Part shown: piece by piece, positions 1 to 11,169 of the stretch
Position numbering within the stretch: the stretch's first letter is position 1
Layout of the letters: each line of letters starts with the position of its first letter
Assembly: GCA_018894105.1 (NCBI GenBank)
Contig: CM032121.1
Span: forward strand, 25,574,230 to 25,638,229
Source: Jacaranda mimosifolia
Lineage: Eukaryota; Streptophyta; Magnoliopsida; Lamiales; Bignoniaceae
Length of the DNA stretch: 64,000 bases
Direction: 5' to 3'
Made by a program: the position numbers and the translations under genes
Notes under the pieces: model-generated
Seen by the model: only the letters and a program-made list of their open reading frames with translations
What the model was told of the DNA's origin: nothing
The model's database searches: none

Positions 1-679
1 TACAAAGAGACCCGCCAACAGTCAACTAATTAGTAAACCTTTGAGAGATATTTATATAATTAGTTTGTTTCTCTTCTATTTTTCTATCTCCCATTTATCT
101 ATTTTCTTTAGTTCTTTACTAGAGCAATTATGATCTGGAAGTCGATCCGGGGAAAGTGTTCGGATCTATTATGACATAGTCATGAGGCGCTCAACGGACC
201 TTTTGAATCTCATAAAACCTTTTTGTAGCTTTGGATTGATGCAAAAACGATCTTTTTGTACAACCTGATGATATGAATTACTTTATTCCAAATCACGTGA
301 GCAGCCATTGCTAAGAAACATCACGGTATATATATTTAAATAAATTCTAATAATTTAGTTGTTAATTTAGATATTTAATTTAGGTTTCTTTATATTAGTT
401 TTAATTGAAATCTGTTTTAAGAAAATTTTAATAAAAAAAAAAGAAAGAAGTCTATTTTGTACTCTATCCCTTATTTTATCCTTACGAAATATCAGATGAA
501 ATAGAATGCTTAGAAGGGATATAATGAAATTCTTTGATTGGCTCTTTCCACAAAGCAAAGGAATGACCCATTTTTTTATTTGACTGATGCGGCCAAAAAA
601 TAATTAATTCTAATAAATATATATAGTTTATTCTAAACTAAATAATAGAATAGAATTAATAAATAAATGGCGCCTTCTT
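1..679 (-). other. Plastid psaA-ycf3 intergenic spacer
   Basis: AT-rich spacer with no ORF of its own, lying downstream of ycf3 in the plastid reading direction. I place it from its position next to ycf3 exon 3 and from its resemblance to the usual psaA-ycf3 spacer. The 63-codon ORF in it is an accident of base composition. Confidence 0.7.
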
Positions 680-832
680 TTATTCGAAACACCACATGAT
701 CTTCAACCAATTATGTGCTTCAATATAATTACTAGGAGTAAGCGCTATAACCTGTTTCCAATACTCAGCGGCCTGATCAAACCAAGCCTCCGCAATTTTA
801 GAATCTCCCTGGCGAATGGCCTGTTCTCCCCG
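680..832 (-). pseudogene. ycf3: ycf3 (pafI) exon 3, nuclear copy
   Basis: This 153-nt exon encodes the last 50 residues and stop of Ycf3, the TPR-containing photosystem I assembly factor of the thylakoid. The TPR core is readable ([24 protein letters not shown]), and the TAA stop is at 680-682. The plastid protein normally ends NWLKITRRFE; here it reads [10 protein letters not shown], and the usual DSEIAEAW reads DSKIAEAW. These are changes at conserved sites, as expected for a non-functional nuclear copy. The intron boundary is set by the group II 3' end (…CTATTCTAAC) followed by CGG GGA GAA. Confidence 0.9.
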
Positions 833-1559
833 GTTAGAATAGGTGGATTAATTCCTTCCCTTAGAACCGTACTTGAGAGTTTCCTACCTCATACGGCTCA
901 TCAATTCTTTTGGTGTCCCATTACCATATCGAATGAGATTTCTCAGTGATCTATCCCATTTTTCAGGTTAACCAAAGAGGTTCATTACATGAGTTTTAAA
1001 CTGAAATTTGGATTCAATTTTGATTAATAATCCGTTTTATTTCGTTTTATCTTTTTTCCCGCCTTCAGAAGAACAAATTCCCCCTATCCTTAGAATTTTC
1101 TGAAAGGTAACTATCTCGGTTTCGTATAGAAATTTATATAGAATCTTTGAAAAAGACTTTCTTTCCTAAGAAAGGAAAGACTTACTATCTTTGGGATCTG
1201 ATCCTACACCGCTGCTCAAGACTTTAGTGGATCGACTCTATTACATAAGTGGATTCCTAATTTTTATCTCACACCATGAGATAAGTATATCTACCATCAT
1301 GACATAAGTACGCAGTTATTATTGTATCGGCCCCAAACCCCACTAATTGATCTTTACGGTGCTTCCTCTACCAATTAGATCCTTTTTTTATCCATAGAAA
1401 AAAGGAGTTGGGTATATCTATTTCTTCATATTTCAACTTCTATGAAGTTTCTTTCTTTGCTACAGCTGACAAAAATCGTTGTTTTAGACGATGCATATGT
1501 AGAAAGACTTTTTTGTTTTTGTTTTTTTTTTTTGACTTCTATAGTGAAGATAGTCACAC
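833..1559 (-). other. ycf3 group II intron 2 (complete, nuclear copy)
   Basis: A 727-bp intron bounded on the minus strand by GTGTGAC at the 5' end (the group II GUGYG consensus) and by AC at the 3' end. It lies between exon 2 and exon 3 of ycf3. In the chloroplast it is removed as a group II intron; in the nucleus it is inert. No maturase ORF is present, as usual for this intron. Confidence 0.85.
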
Positions 1560-1595
1560 GTAATGACAGATCACGGCCATATTATTAAAAGTTTG
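1560..1595 (-). pseudogene. ycf3: ycf3 exon 2, 3' end only
   Basis: Twelve codons read QTFNNMAVICHY, matching the end of Ycf3 exon 2 (usually QAFNNMAVICHY; one C-to-T type change gives A to T). Similarity stops at 1595, where LTR sequence takes over, so the rest of exon 2, intron 1 and exon 1 are absent here. Confidence 0.88.
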
Positions 1596-2923
1596 TACTC
1601 CTTAAGTTAACTTTGATCAATTGATGATCAATGTGGCACTAAATAATTAACTCTTTAATTATTTGCCTAATTTAACTCCTTAAATTAATTGATTAATTTA
1701 ACACTTAAATTAATCAAGCCAAAATTAATCTTCAAAAGTCTCCCAAAAATCGGCCATGGAAAAAGGTTATCTTTCTAACACTTAGAAAAATTTCTCTATC
1801 AATTAGGAAGGTCTTTTGGCTTTTGTGTGTGACCCATTGGGTTCTACCATTCATTGGACATAGGCTCACAACCCGTTGTGACTTTTGAATATTTAATATT
1901 CATTCTAGTTTAAAACTCCTTTTAAACTAGTCGACTCGATTCAATCGATCTCATCAATTGAAGAGTACCTAATCTCCATGGTCGATGTCCAATCTCAAGC
2001 CCATGGAGCCCAATTAATTGGTCGAAATGAATGTCTATATGAGAACCGTTTAAAGCTCTACGCGTTCCATGCAAATACGATCCTTCCATCTCCTATCTCC
2101 CGAAAGAGGCGTAGGGCAAGATATTTGTCGGCTCCCTAATAGCCTCGATTCTATGCTTCTATTCTAAATGTCCGATTCCTTTGTATGACCTCAACTTTGG
2201 AAAACTCCTTTCCCAAATTGTCATACCACCTTGCACAAGGATTTCTTGAAATCGATCATTATAGAATGCATAGGAGATGTACTCGCCCTTCACAAAAGCG
2301 AGGAGTCGAATTCCCTTTTGGATCTCACAAACCTCCATGCCAAGTAGCTCATACCCAATCTCACCTCGAACGGCTTGCTAAGTGACCAAGGATGAGTCAA
2401 AGCATGAGGACCGGACACAAGGTTACCATGGATCCTCAGGTTAGAGGACTAATAATATGCACTAACGTAAGCAGGAGAACTAACCACTACCGACTTGCCA
2501 CTACGGCTACCTAGTGGAGTCTCCGGTGGGTCTTCAGTGCCTTGTTCTCTAACAAGTACCCACTAACACGCACCCGTATCACATACGATTGCTTATGGAA
2601 TGGAGCAATATCCAACCCCTTGGATTTGTGCATCGTTAGTGCAAGTCTATTCGGATCTTAGATGTCCTGTCTCTAAAGATACTATAACTTGGAATGTTTT
2701 AAGATCACGACCGTGTAAGACTTATTCCATGATCACCACCTAGTGCGTGACCAAGTCCCGTAGTCTTAAGTGATCTAAGGACTTCATCCAAATGCTAGTG
2801 AAGTAATATGGTGCATGAGATTAATGTGGCCATATACAAGATATCATTCAATCAAGATTGTTTTTACAAGAAAATAGCTTTACAATGCCAAATCTATTGG
2901 CCTGCCGGGCACTATTTCCAACA
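1596..2923 (-). repeat. 3' LTR of copia copy C (truncated)
   Basis: It matches 9843-11169 of the 5' LTR over its whole length. The minus-strand start TGTTGGAAATAG is at 2923. The last roughly 913 bp of the LTR (the TATA region, R and U5) are missing because plastid DNA begins at 1595. Confidence 0.92.
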
Positions 2924-2936
2924 ATCTGCCATTTGC
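2924..2936 (-). other. Polypurine tract of copia copy C
   Basis: The minus strand reads AAATGGCAGATTG directly before the 3' LTR. Plant copia elements usually have AAGTGGGAGATTG here, and sister copies at 59059 and 63807 have the usual TGGGAGAT core. This is the expected site of plus-strand DNA priming, with one G-to-C and one G-to-A change. Confidence 0.75.
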
Positions 2937-2951
2937 CCTAAAGCCAGTACC

Positions 2952-5900
2952 CTACGGCCTTGAGACCCATCTTCTCAAGATGTCCTTCAAAGACCTTTTG
3001 TCCGGGGGCTTAGTCAGTGGATCTGCTATATTCTCTTCTGAGGTAACTCTCTCTGCTCGGACATTACCTCTATCAATGATCTCTCGGATAAAATGATATC
3101 ACCTCAATATGTGCTTGGATCGCTGATGAGATCTAGGCTCCTTAGCTTGTGCTACCGCACTGGTGTTGTCACAAAAGACAACAACTGGCTCAGCTATGCT
3201 AGGCGTTGCATTCAACTCTTGAATGAAGTTTTTCATCCAAACACATTCCTTTGCAGCTTCAGAAGCTGCAATATATTCTGCCTCTGTGGTCGAGTCGGCT
3301 GTGGTATCTTGTTTGGAACTTTTCCAACTTACTGCGCCGCCATTGAGGTAAAATATGAATCCAGAAGTGAATTTGAGGTCATCTACATCGGATTGGAAAC
3401 TTGAATCCGAAAACCCTTCGAGTTTCAATTCTCCATTTCCATATACTAAAAATAAATCATTTGTTCTTCTCAAGTACTTGAGGATTGTCTTTACGGCCAA
3501 CCAGTGACTTTCACCGGGATTGGATTGGAACCTACTCGTAACACTTAGCGAGTGTGTCACATCCGATCTTGTACATTGAACTGCATACATTATGCTCCCT
3601 ATGGAAGAGGCATATGGTGTTTGGGACGTCTTTTGTTTCTCTTGCTCAGTCTTAGGGGCCATAGACTTGCAGAGACGAATGCCATGCCCTATAGGAAGGA
3701 ATCCTTTCTTGGATTCTTCCATGCTAAACATTTTTAGTATTTTGTCAATGTACTGGGTTTGGGATAGCCCTAGCATCCTTTTTGATCTATCTCTATAGAT
3801 ACGTATTCCTAATACGTAGGATGCTTCTCCCAAATTCTTCATGGAGAATTGTGTAGATAACCATGCTTTAGTGTACTCTAACATTCCAATCTCATTCCCA
3901 ATGAAAAGGATGTCATCGACATAAAGCACAATAAACTGTACAGAACTCCCACTGGCCTTTGATATACATAGGGTTCATATACATTTTTGACAAAGCGAAA
4001 CGATTTGACTGTTTTGTCAAAATGCAAATTCCAACTTCGAGATGCTTGTTTAAGCCCATAGATGGACCTTTGGAGTTTTCAAACCATTTGCTCACTCTCT
4101 TTGGGTGTGAAACCTTGTGATTGCTCTATGTAAATTTCCTCTTCAATGTTGCCATTAAGAAAGGCGGTTTTTACATCCATTTTCCATATCTCATAGTTGT
4201 AATATGCGGCTATGGCAAGTAGAATCCGAATGAACTTAGGCATTGCGACCGATGAAAAGGTTTCCTCGAAGTCAATATCGGGTCTCTGAGTATAACCTTT
4301 AGCCACTAGTTGCGCCTTAAAAGTTGTTACTTCTCCATCTACTCCAAGCTTTCGCTTATAGATCCACTTGCAACCAACGGGAACCATTCCCTTTGGTGGA
4401 TCTACCAAAGTCCATACTTTGTTTGAGTACATGGAGTCCATTTCCGATCTCATGGCTTCAAGCCAGCATCCCGAATCTATGTCCAACATAGCTTCCTCAT
4501 AGGTCATCGGATCACTATCCGACTGTCCCATTTCATGAAGAAATCCGAACTTTTCGGGTTGCCTCTTGACCCGGTCTGACCTTCTCAAAGTTTGTGCATC
4601 AGGCTTTTGTGATTCAATTATTTCCACCGCCTGTGGGATTTGTTGATCGTTTTGAACTTTATCAAGTTCTATAACAACACGATTTCTATCCAGTAGAAAT
4701 TGCTTTTCTAGAAAGTAGGCGTTCCTCAAGACAAACACCTTTTGTTCTGAGGGATCATAAAAGTAATAACCCATAGACTCTCTTAGGTATCCCACAAACT
4801 TGCACAAGATGGATCTATTATCCAACTTATCTCCCACTGTCCATCTTACATAGGCGGGAGATCCCCAAACCTTTAAATAACGGTAAGAGGGTGCTTTGCC
4901 ATGCCACATCTCATATGGTGTTTTTGGCACCGACTTTGAAGGTACTAGGTTTAGTAACTTCGCTGCCGTTTCTAAGGCGTATCCCCAAAAGGATATTGGT
5001 ACATCGGAGAAGCTCATCATGGAACGCACCATGTCTAACAGTGTGCGATTTCTCTTCTCGGCTACTCCATTGAATTGGGGTGTGCCGAGTGGAGTCCATT
5101 GTGAAAGAATCCCATTCTCCTTTAGATAATCCAAGAATTCGGTGCTTAAGTATTCTCCTCCTCGATATTCTCCTCCTCGATCCGATCGTAGAGTTTTAAT
5201 ACTTAGCCCTAATTGCTTTTCTACTTCATTCCTATACTCTTTGAACTTTTCAAAGGCTTCGGATTTGTACTTCATAAGATACAAGTGTCCGAATCGACTA
5301 TGATCATCTGTAAAGGTGATGAAGTAAGAATAACCTCCTCTCCCACTAACTCTTAGCGGTCCACAAATATCTGTATGGATCAAATCCAAAAGATTTGTGG
5401 AGCGCTCCAATTGTCCTACAAACGGAGCTTTGGTCATTTTTCCTTTTAAACAAGATTTACAAGTTGGAAGTTCCTCAATGCCACTAACATTTAGTGCTTT
5501 GAGAGCTTCTAACTTGCTCATCCTATTTTTGGATATATGGCCAAGTCTTACATGCAAAAGCATGGCATTTTCTTGGATATCTTGCTTCCTTTTGTTTGTT
5601 TGAATGTGCATTAGTGAAAGTTGGGAATCAAGTATGTACAATCCCGTTAGTCAATGTACCTTGTGCAACAAAAGAACCATTCTTTGATGCCAACAATTTT
5701 CCATTCGATATTGAAAAATCAAATCCTTCATTATCTAGAACGGGAATTGAAATAATGTTTTTGACAAGATTCGGTACATAGAAAACAGGATCAAGTACAA
5801 TGCTTTTATTCCCTAAATCTAGCTTGATTATTCTTTGGAATGTGGCAGCAACAGTTGCTCCATTTCCTAGGCGGAGGATCATATCCCCTTCACGCAGACT

Positions 5901-5993
5901 CCTTCTTCTTTCCATCCCTTGAAATGAGTTACAGAGGTGAGAACCGCATGCGGTATCGAATACCCATGCAGAAGAATTTGTCGTTAAATGCAC
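2952..5993 (-). pseudogene. copia pol (protease-integrase-RT-RNase H), broken
   Basis: Order from 5993 downward: protease with DTACGSH (normally DTGCGSH, so the catalytic DTG is altered); a GAG-pre-integrase zinc site (HVRLGH and CKSC); integrase core with TDICGP, RSDRGGEY and NGVAEKRNRT, so all three DDE acidic residues remain; RT with WKMDVKTAFLNG and LYVDDIL; RNase H with TTEAEYIAASEA and VFCDNTSA. Lesions: a one-base frameshift near 5638 (an extra G between protease and integrase), a TGA at about 4080 before KLQRSIYGLKQ, a one-base loss near 3957 just before the YVDD block, and a TGA at about 3096 where the family has Arg (KHILR-R-YHFIRE). The reading after it continues (ENIADPLTKPPDK) to TAG at 2952. 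Confidence 0.92.
5151..5180 (-). repeat. 15-bp perfect tandem duplication in integrase
   Basis: Two adjacent identical 15-bp units (5151-5165 and 5166-5180) duplicate five residues, giving YRGGEYRGGEY in the integrase core just after the second catalytic Asp. It keeps the frame but lengthens the D-to-E spacing. It probably arose by slippage. Confidence 0.9.
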
Positions 5994-6830
5994 TTAAATG
6001 AAAAACATACCCTTCTCAAGAGTAGCAAAGTAAGCTTTACAATTTCTCCTCCAATAACCCTTCTCACCACAATGGAAACAATTTGCATCAGTCTTAGCCT
6101 TTTTCTTGGCTCTCCTAAAACCATTCTCAGGTTGCTTCCCTTTAGAGGAAGAACTTTTCTTCCTTTTTCCTCCCTTTTTGGGGCCTTTAGGGCCCTTCGA
6201 CCTAGAGGTGGAAGCAAGCATAAGAGGTTTCTCCTTTTTTAACGTGGCCTCTGTGGTTACAAGCATGTTCACCAATTTGTTAATCGTAACTTCTTGCTTG
6301 GACATGTTGAAGTTCATAACAAACTGGTCGAACGATGGCGGCAATGACTGTAAGATCAAATCTATGTAAAGGTCATTGTCCATGATCACATCGAGTCGTC
6401 CAAGCTTCTCAATAAGACTAATCATTTTGAGACCGTGATCATGGACATTGGAGCCTTCACTCATCCGTGATCTAAAGAGTTCCTTAGAGAGCGCGAACCT
6501 TTTGTGCCTTGTTTGCACACCATACAACTCTTGCAGGTGTTTATAGATTTCACAAGCATGCTTCATATGCTCATGAGTCTTTTGAAGCTCATTAGTCATG
6601 GATGCCATCATGAGGCATCGAACTTGTAGATCATCATCTACAAATCGCGGGAACCGTTCGCGGTCCTCATTAGATGCGTCATCGCCCAATGTGTCCACGG
6701 GATATTGATCTAGGACATAAGTCCTCTTGTCAGAGTCAAGAATTATTTTAAGGTTCCTAAGCCAGTCTTGGAAGTTAAGCCTGGTTAGTTTATTGGTTTC
6801 CAAAATGCTTGAGAGTGGATTTTTGGCCAT
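5994..6830 (-). pseudogene. copia gag, with in-frame stop before protease
   Basis: Capsid/nucleocapsid part of the copia polyprotein. The start is taken at MAKNPLSSI (6830), because the reading upstream to 6887 is a run of low-complexity residues unlike Gag. Recognisable blocks are LNFQDWLRNLKIILD, the central UBN2-type region, a basic SKGPKGPKKGGKRKK stretch, and one zinc knuckle CFHCGEKGYWRRNC in which the usual His is Tyr. A TAA at 5994-5996 interrupts the frame exactly where the family continues into protease; the reading resumes at once with HLTTNSSAWVFD. Confidence 0.9.
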
Positions 6831-8914
6831 TTGAGTTGAAGATTTCAAAAATCCACAAGAGGCAAAAAAAAAAAGGAGTATAAGCATGTGATTGAATTTG
6901 ATACAGAAAACATGTTTTATGGTCTTTCAAGCATGTTTTTCTCCCACTATTTTATCAAATACTTTAACCCCAAAAAGCATTCGGGAAATCATATTTCTTA
7001 GTGAGAATCAAGATCCCAAGGACTTGCAAATAGACCCCCATGACCGGATGTATATCTACTAGCAATCCAAAGGTAAGCAACTTTTGCTAATTGCATCTTA
7101 TACAATTCTTAATATATTTTGCCTCACCGTTTCATGTAGATCCCCATAATAGGGCGAGCTCTACATTAGTTGGCGTTAAGTCAAACCTACCAATCATTCT
7201 TTGATTCAAGACAGGCACCACATCATCCCCGTGATCGAGTGTATAATGTGTGGGCGTTCTTAATTCAAAGATGCATCGTATGCTCAATATATGGTCACAC
7301 TTTCCACTTAAGTGTGGCCCCCGTGACCGGATGTATATTACACAAAAATGGTAGCCTCATCATGCCATATAGTATTGGTAGAAGGCTTGGATTAATTAAA
7401 ACTCCTTTTAATTTGAAATCCATTTTGACTTAATATTTGAAACTTAGACTTTCCAAGTGGGGAGATTTTAGCTTGTAAAGATCTCATCATTTTATCTTCT
7501 TATTAGGTTCTCTATATCCTAGTATTGCATCGCATACAATAATAGGATATGGAAAGCATAAATAAGTAAATGCGCCTAGCATACATCTAGGGTGGGATGA
7601 CCATAAGCCTTAACCAAGTGATGCACTTAGAGCCATAGGTGCATCACTTAGTTGATTTTAAGTGGGTTGATTAATTCTAGCTATTACATGATTGTATCCC
7701 ATACATTCATGGGCCTTCAAAAAGTCTTCATGCTTCCAATGGACTCATTTGCTCCTTGTAACATTTACATGAGAAAGAAATCCTCACTCCTAGTGATTCT
7801 ACTCTCATAACAATTATAAGATGAATTTTAAGAGGCATGCAAGCCACAATTTAATACAACCATTTTTTCCATAAATGCCCCGGCTTTTACAGCAAAGCAG
7901 ACCAGGAATTCTTAGTCTTTTGGGGAGCAACTGGGGAATTGTACTTGACTTCCCGCGCGCCGACTTCTATCTTATTTACTTCGGATCGTACTCATCTCGA
8001 CCTGACGTGATGTTCAACAACTTGAAAATAAATAAAATCAATATTAAAGGCTCATGATCATCCCCATTCATTCATCATCCATTTAACAATTAAATGAACA
8101 ATAAATAAACTAGAATTAACAATTAATTCTATCAATTAAATGCTCATCCCATAAACAAATAATTGGTTATGCATAACAATAATGCAACTAACTTGGAGGT
8201 TAACTGTAACTAATTTTAAGAAGCACTTAAAAATGTCAAACATAAACTTGAGACCTTGCACAACACTTGTACATGAGTCATGTGTGATGCAAAAGACTTT
8301 TGAGCAACAAAGGAACATTTTGTGAGCTCAAAAATCACCCCCAAGGCAACACCATACAGCTGCTGACCAGGCTGGGCGCACGCTGGCCCGTTCGCCTCTA
8401 GGGGGCAATTCAAGCCCCAAAAGTTCAACTTTTATGCACCAATAAATCTAGCATATGTTCATAACATATTAACACACATTTCTGTCCATTTTTCAGATTC
8501 AAAACTGCTTCTAAAACTGAAAAATAAGGTGCTCAATCATGCTTAAAAAAAAAAAACTAGTCCAAGTAAGAATCATATTCTTAAAAAAAAAAACTCCAAA
8601 CAAACTCCAATCCAATAGGATCCAAAAATGACCAAAACACTTTCAGTCATTCATAAACATGCTATATCAACATATAACAACAATTAATGCCAAATCAAAA
8701 TTCAACATTAACAAGTGTGAATTAAAACATGCTAGTTATACGAATCAACAATTAAACTACATAATAACATGCTTTCAACTCACCAAGGATAAGAACCACA
8801 AGCATCTTCAATCCATACACTCCAATTCATCAATGAATCAAGTATGTGGTGAATACAATCAGATCATCACATGATCCAATTGTCCACAAAAAATCCAAAT
8901 AAGTGCATGATATT
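6831..8914 (-). other. Untranslated leader of copia copy C
   Basis: About 2.1 kb between the PBS and gag with no credible coding sequence. A short sequence around GACCGGATGTATAT occurs twice (near 7041 and 7324), which suggests a small internal duplication. The window has no second full leader to compare with. Confidence 0.7.
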
Positions 8915-8927
8915 GGCTATGATACCA
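8915..8927 (-). other. Primer-binding site, initiator Met-tRNA type
   Basis: The minus strand reads TGGTATCATAGCC two bases after the 5' LTR. The plant copia consensus complementary to initiator tRNA-Met is TGGTATCAGAGC; there is one mismatch in the first ten positions. Confidence 0.88.
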
Positions 8928-8929
8928 CT

Positions 8930-11169
8930 TGAAGGAACAATCGGAATTAGGATGCACAATAATTCAAAATTAAAACACCAAATCCAATGCCAATCGGTCA
9001 TCCCAGGGTCATAACATGAAGTATATTCAGAATTATAAGAATATACTTACCTTTAGAAGCAATATCCAAGGAAGAAAACCAAATCTCCAAGTGTTGGCAG
9101 ATTCGCGACTGGATCTGGCGCAGCGGATTCAGATTTGAATTTGACCAACCAAAACTCACAATCAATTTGAACAAAACATTTGGAAGATACCTAACACCTT
9201 AGGGTATCTTAAGTAGAAAATTTGGATAAAAAATCGCATCACAGATTCCATAAAAAATTCGCAAAGTCAAACGATATGCAGGAATCTGTGAAATAACAAT
9301 CTCACGCGAAATCGCCTCCAACGTTGATGCACACACCAAAGATGAGATCCTAAATCTCCAGATCCTAAGTTGGATTATATCTGAAGATGGAGATGGAGTA
9401 TGATCGATTTTTGGAGAGTTTTGGTAGGGAAGAAAAGGAAGAATTCAACATATGAATATCTTGCCTAGAAAGGTTTTTTGGAGGGAAAGCATTTAGAATT
9501 TGATTTTCTAATGCTGAAAATAACATTAAAATTCATCCAGCTCTATATCTATATATAGAGTGTGTGAGGTGTGATGCCAAGGTGGCATCACACCTCCCAT
9601 GAGGATGTGGGGACCGAAAATTAGTTGTGTGCAAGTTAGCAATTTGAATTTCAATTGAATTTGAATTTCATCTTGCCAACTTGCCAACTTGGAATCTTAT
9701 TCCAAATTAATTCAAATCTAATTTGAATTTTTCCTCTTAAAATCCTTGTTCTTCCATTAATTAAATTAATCTAATTAATTAACCTCGACTTAACAATTAA
9801 GTCAAGTAAACTTAACTCTTTAAGTTTACTTTAGTCAACTTAACCCCTTAACTTAACTTTGATCAATTGATGATCAATGTGGCGCCAAATAATTAACTCT
9901 TTAATTATTTGCCTAATTTAACTCCTCAAATTAATTGATTAATTTAACACTTAAATTAATCAAGCCAAAATTGATCTTCAAAAGTCTCCCAAAAATCGGC
10001 CATGGAAAAAGGTTATCTTTCTAACACTTAGAAAAATTTCTCTATCAATTAGGAAGGTTTTTTGGCTTTTGTGTCTGACCCATTGGGTTCTACCATTCAT
10101 TGGACATAGGCTCACAACCCGTTGTGACTTTTGAATATTTAATATTCATTCTAGTTTAAAACTCCTTTTAAACTAGTTGACTCGATTCAATCAATCTCAT
10201 CAATTGAAGAGTACCTAATCTCCATGGTCGATGTCCAATCTCAAGCCCATGGAGCCCAATTAATTGGTCGAAATGAATGTCTATATGAGAACCGTTTAAA
10301 GCTCTACGCGTTCCATGCAAATACGATCCTTCCATCTCCTATCTCCCGAAAGAGGCGTAGGGCAAGATATTTGTCGGCTCCCTAATAGCCTCGATTCTAT
10401 GCTTCTATTCTAAATGTCCGATTCCTTTGTATGACCTAAATTTTGGAAAACTCCTTTCCCAAATTGTCATACCACCTTGCGCAAGGATTTCTTGAAATCG
10501 ATCATTATAGAATGCATAGGATATGTACTCGCCCTTCACAAAATTGAGGAGTCGGATTCCCTTTTGGATCTCACAAACCTCAATGCCAAGTAGCTCATAC
10601 CCAATCTCACCTCGAACGGCCTGCTAAGTGACTAAGGATGAGTCAAAGCATGAAGGCCGGACACAAGGTTACCATGGATCCTTAGGTCAGAGGACTAATA
10701 ATATGCACTAGCGTAAGCAGGAGAACTAACCACTACCGACTTGCCACTACGGCTACCTAGTGGAGTCTCCGGTGGGTCTTCAGTGCCTTGTTCTCTAACA
10801 AGCACCCACTAACACGCACCCGTATCACATACGATTGCTCATGGAACGGAGCAATATCCAACCCCTTGGATTTATGCATCGTTAGTGCAAGTTTATCCGG
10901 ATCTTAGATGTCATGTCTGTGAAGATCCTATGACTTGGAATGTTTTAAGATCATGACCGTGTAAGACTTATTCCATGATCACCACCTAGTGCGTGACCAA
11001 GAACTGTAGTCTTAAGTGATCTAAGGACTTCATCCAAATGCTAGTGAAGTAATATGGTGCATGAGATGAATGTGGTCATATACAAGATATCATTCAATCA
11101 ATATTATTTTTACAAAAAAATAGCTTTACAATGCCAAATCTATTGGCTTGCCGAGCACTATTTCCAACA
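8930..11169 (-). repeat. 5' LTR of copia copy C (complete, 2240 bp)
   Basis: Minus-strand start TGTTGG at 11169 and end …CTTCA at 8930, giving TG…CA termini. Its 9843-11169 part is repeated at 1597-2923. More diverged copies occur at 56657-59058, 61544-63806 and, inverted, at 59814-61543. The end is fixed by the PBS two bases away. Confidence 0.92.
9541..9595 (-). promoter_or_regulatory. LTR core promoter: TATA box with adjacent palindrome
   Basis: A TATA-like run lies at 9543-9558, itself part of a near-perfect inverted repeat (9541-9560). Immediately upstream in the transcribed direction is a perfect hairpin: 12-bp arms AGGTGTGATGCC (9567-9578) and GGCATCACACCT (9584-9595) around a 5-base loop. 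Related sequence lies beside the TATA box in the LTRs at 57411-57455 and 62163-62212. Transcription would start about 25-30 bp below the TATA box, near 9520. Confidence 0.65.

Larger units (their letters stand above)
1..1595 (-). other. Nuclear insertion of chloroplast DNA (NUPT), psaA-ycf3 region
   Basis: The stretch is collinear with the chloroplast psaA-ycf3 region on the minus strand: spacer, ycf3 exon 3, complete intron 2 and the last 12 codons of exon 2. At 1595/1596 plastid similarity stops abruptly and copia LTR sequence begins. The left end lies outside the window. Changes in conserved ycf3 codons show it is no longer selected as a plastid gene. A chimeric assembly is the main alternative; the accumulated changes argue against it. 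Confidence 0.9.
1596..11169 (-). mobile_element. Ty1-copia LTR retrotransposon (copy C), 3' LTR truncated
   Basis: Reading on the minus strand: 5' LTR (11169 to 8930), PBS, a leader of about 2.1 kb, gag, and pol in the copia order protease-integrase-RT-RNase H, then a polypurine tract and a partial 3' LTR. The gag sequence, Met-tRNA PBS and long LTR suggest the Tork/Angela group; this assignment is an inference. The two LTRs align over 1327 bp with no net length change and only scattered substitutions, so insertion was fairly recent. The coding region is nevertheless dead: three stop codons where sense codons are expected, two single-base frameshifts, and altered Gag and protease residues. 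The right-hand flank begins CATTG; the left target-site copy is not visible. Confidence 0.93.

Noticed and set aside
367..558. 63-codon minus-strand ORF in the plastid spacer
   Set aside because: It lies in the AT-rich psaA-ycf3 spacer and has low-complexity composition; no plastid gene is known there.
713..949. Plus-strand ORF over ycf3 exon 3
   Set aside because: It is antisense to the recognised exon and intron.
1..1595. The whole window as a plastid genome segment
   Set aside because: Plastid similarity ends at 1595, and the rest is nuclear retroelements and a spliced gene.
2185..2385. ORF inside the copia 3' LTR
   Set aside because: LTR sequence; the same stretch in other LTR copies is not kept open.
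3093..3404. 103-codon plus-strand ORF
   Set aside because: Exact antisense shadow of copia RNase H.
8336..8420. GC-richer patch in the copia leader, considered as a tRNA or structured RNA
   Set aside because: No cloverleaf or conserved box A/B could be made.
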